Below the pieces are notes generated by a model. The model ran no database searches, was not told where the DNA came from, and worked only from the letters and a program-made list of their open reading frames with translations. Position numbers and translations under genes: made by a program. Of a stretch of 64,000 nucleotides of DNA, positions 63,363-64,000 are shown in pieces. Source of the DNA: Pseudobdellovibrionaceae bacterium (lineage in GTDB: Bacteria > Bdellovibrionota > Bdellovibrionia > Bdellovibrionales > UBA1609); contig JACKAN010000009.1 in the NCBI GenBank assembly GCA_020635055.1, positions 1 to 64,000 on the forward strand, read 5' to 3'. Position 1 is the first letter of the stretch; each line of letters begins with the position of its first letter.

Positions 63363-63455
63363 ACATGCAAAAATGAGCGAGGAGGAAGCCGTGCTCATTC
63401 GCACGGCTACGACGAAGCAACACACAGACAGATCAAATCATAAGAAATTTCTTTG

Positions 63456-64000
63456 TTAGACGGTGTGGGTGCCATTAAACATCGGATGATTATACTCCAA
63501 ACTCGAAACAGAACTAAAAACATGTAATGGCAACACCCTTAAAGAGTTGTTTTCTGTACGAAAATGATGAGGACACATGGGTTCTAAAATACAAACCATT
63601 CCCGGTGTTAATTTGGTTTCTTTTAAATTTTTAGGGTCCATACCTACCAAACTATAACCCTCACCACTCAATACATAAACAACTCTTACCGTAGAATGGA
63701 TGTGGTGAGCTTGTTCTGATGTGTGTGGAGGCATATGCAACATTTGAAAAGTCGGATCGCCAACTCTATCTGGAGGAAATATTTGTTTAGTAGAACAGCC
63801 GTTTATATAGGGAAGTGTTGTCGTAGTTATAACACTGCTAGTTTTATTTTCTGGCATATAGCCTCTAACCACAACAGCCATATGAGCACTATCGATAGTA
63901 CATGGACCACGAGTTAAATGTACTAATTCATTGCTCTTATCAATCCAGTAGGCACAGTCTCCTAAAGAAATTTCTACTGAATGATGACCTATAAATGCTT
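63456..64000 (-). CDS. cupin-domain protein, cut by the window edge
   Basis: The gene runs off the right edge. No stop or certain start occurs upstream of 63881 in this frame: the frame continues through GDCAYWIDKSNELVHLTRG to the last base. The downstream part holds a cupin barrel: HTSEQAHHIHSTVRVVYVLSGEGYSL is motif 1 with three His, and LTPGMVCILEPMCPHHF is motif 2, so a metal-binding cupin is likely. At least 181 residues are in view. It is convergent with the acyl ligase. An ATG at 63881 is an internal methionine, not the start. Confidence 0.85.
   Translation of the reverse strand, partial: AFIGHHSVEISLGDCAYWIDKSNELVHLTRGPCTIDSAHMAVVVRGYMPENKTSSVITTTTLPYINGCSTKQIFPPDRVGDPTFQMLHMPPHTSEQAHHIHSTVRVVYVLSGEGYSLVGMDPKNLKETKLTPGMVCILEPMCPHHFRTENNSLRVLPLHVFSSVSSLEYNHPMFNGTHTV

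Noticed and set aside
63387..63408. Hairpin between the acyl ligase and the cupin gene as a terminator
   Set aside because: It has a good 8-bp stem (AGCCGTGC/GCACGGCT), but no T-run follows on either strand.

Overview
The window is 64 kb of AT-rich, densely packed Gram-negative DNA. Most genes lie on the minus strand in long overlapping operons. The gene content best fits a gliding, type IV pilus-bearing relative of Bdellovibrio (Bdellovibrionota) or another former deltaproteobacterium. The evidence is a complete pilMNOPQ block, a Myxococcus-like AglRQS/Glt envelope cluster, OMP_myx-type beta-barrels, LPS transport and Kdo genes, and many small secreted proteins without recognisable families. 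The taxonomic placement is inference from gene content and base composition; no 16S gene is present.

Layout. 0-3 kb: tRNA-Ala, a small cupin, rarA and a lipoprotein. 3.2-11.1 kb (minus): pilM-N-O-P-Q, a prepilin peptidase and an ABC-2 exporter. 11.1-17 kb (minus): pyrB-carA-orf-carB, with an unrecognised gene coupled between the two carbamoyl phosphate synthetase subunits. 17-21.3 kb (minus): a ribbon-helix-helix gene, lepA and three tandem signal peptidase I genes, the last lacking the usual catalytic Ser. 21.3-22.9 kb: hpf and metK, separated by a hairpin that would hide the metK ribosome binding site. 23-24.4 kb: an IS110-family element with a strongly structured non-coding segment upstream of its transposase, a candidate bridge RNA. 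24.4-28.6 kb: ogt and three secreted proteins of unknown function. 28.8-32 kb: an LptC-LptA fusion, lptB and rpoN. 32-33.3 kb: a GYF-GYF-PilZ protein and a secreted protein.

33.5-44.7 kb (minus) is a nine-gene gliding-type envelope machine: two outer-membrane barrels, two TPR proteins, a small secreted protein, an FHA/TM/AgmX-PglI C-terminal protein, a TolQ-like channel and two TolR/ExbD-like proteins. 44.8-46.3 kb: NfeD and an SPFH/stomatin protein with a clear terminator. 47.2-49.8 kb is a nested transposon. An ISL3-family element with an 8-bp target duplication carries an IS630-family element at a TA inside its transposase, and removing the insert restores the reading frame exactly. 50-54 kb (minus): engB-kdsB-pyrG-kdsD. 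54-55.4 kb: a sigma-54 activator with an FHA sensor domain. 55.5-64 kb: secreted, lipoprotein and FliL-like genes, polA (proofreading motif lost), an HTH gene, a cold-shock-like gene, ftsB, an AMP-forming acyl ligase and a cupin protein cut by the window edge.

How the genes connect. The pilus block and the Agl/Glt-like block would provide two surface-motility systems. The PilZ protein beside the Agl block suggests cyclic-di-GMP input, and rpoN plus an FHA-type sigma-54 activator suggest phospho-dependent transcriptional control. kdsB, kdsD, lptC and lptB supply Kdo and LPS export. pyrB, carA, carB and pyrG supply pyrimidines, including CTP for CMP-Kdo. Three transposons sit in gaps next to housekeeping operons. 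Start codons were moved from the longest open frame where a better ribosome binding site, family N-terminus or operon overlap supported it.
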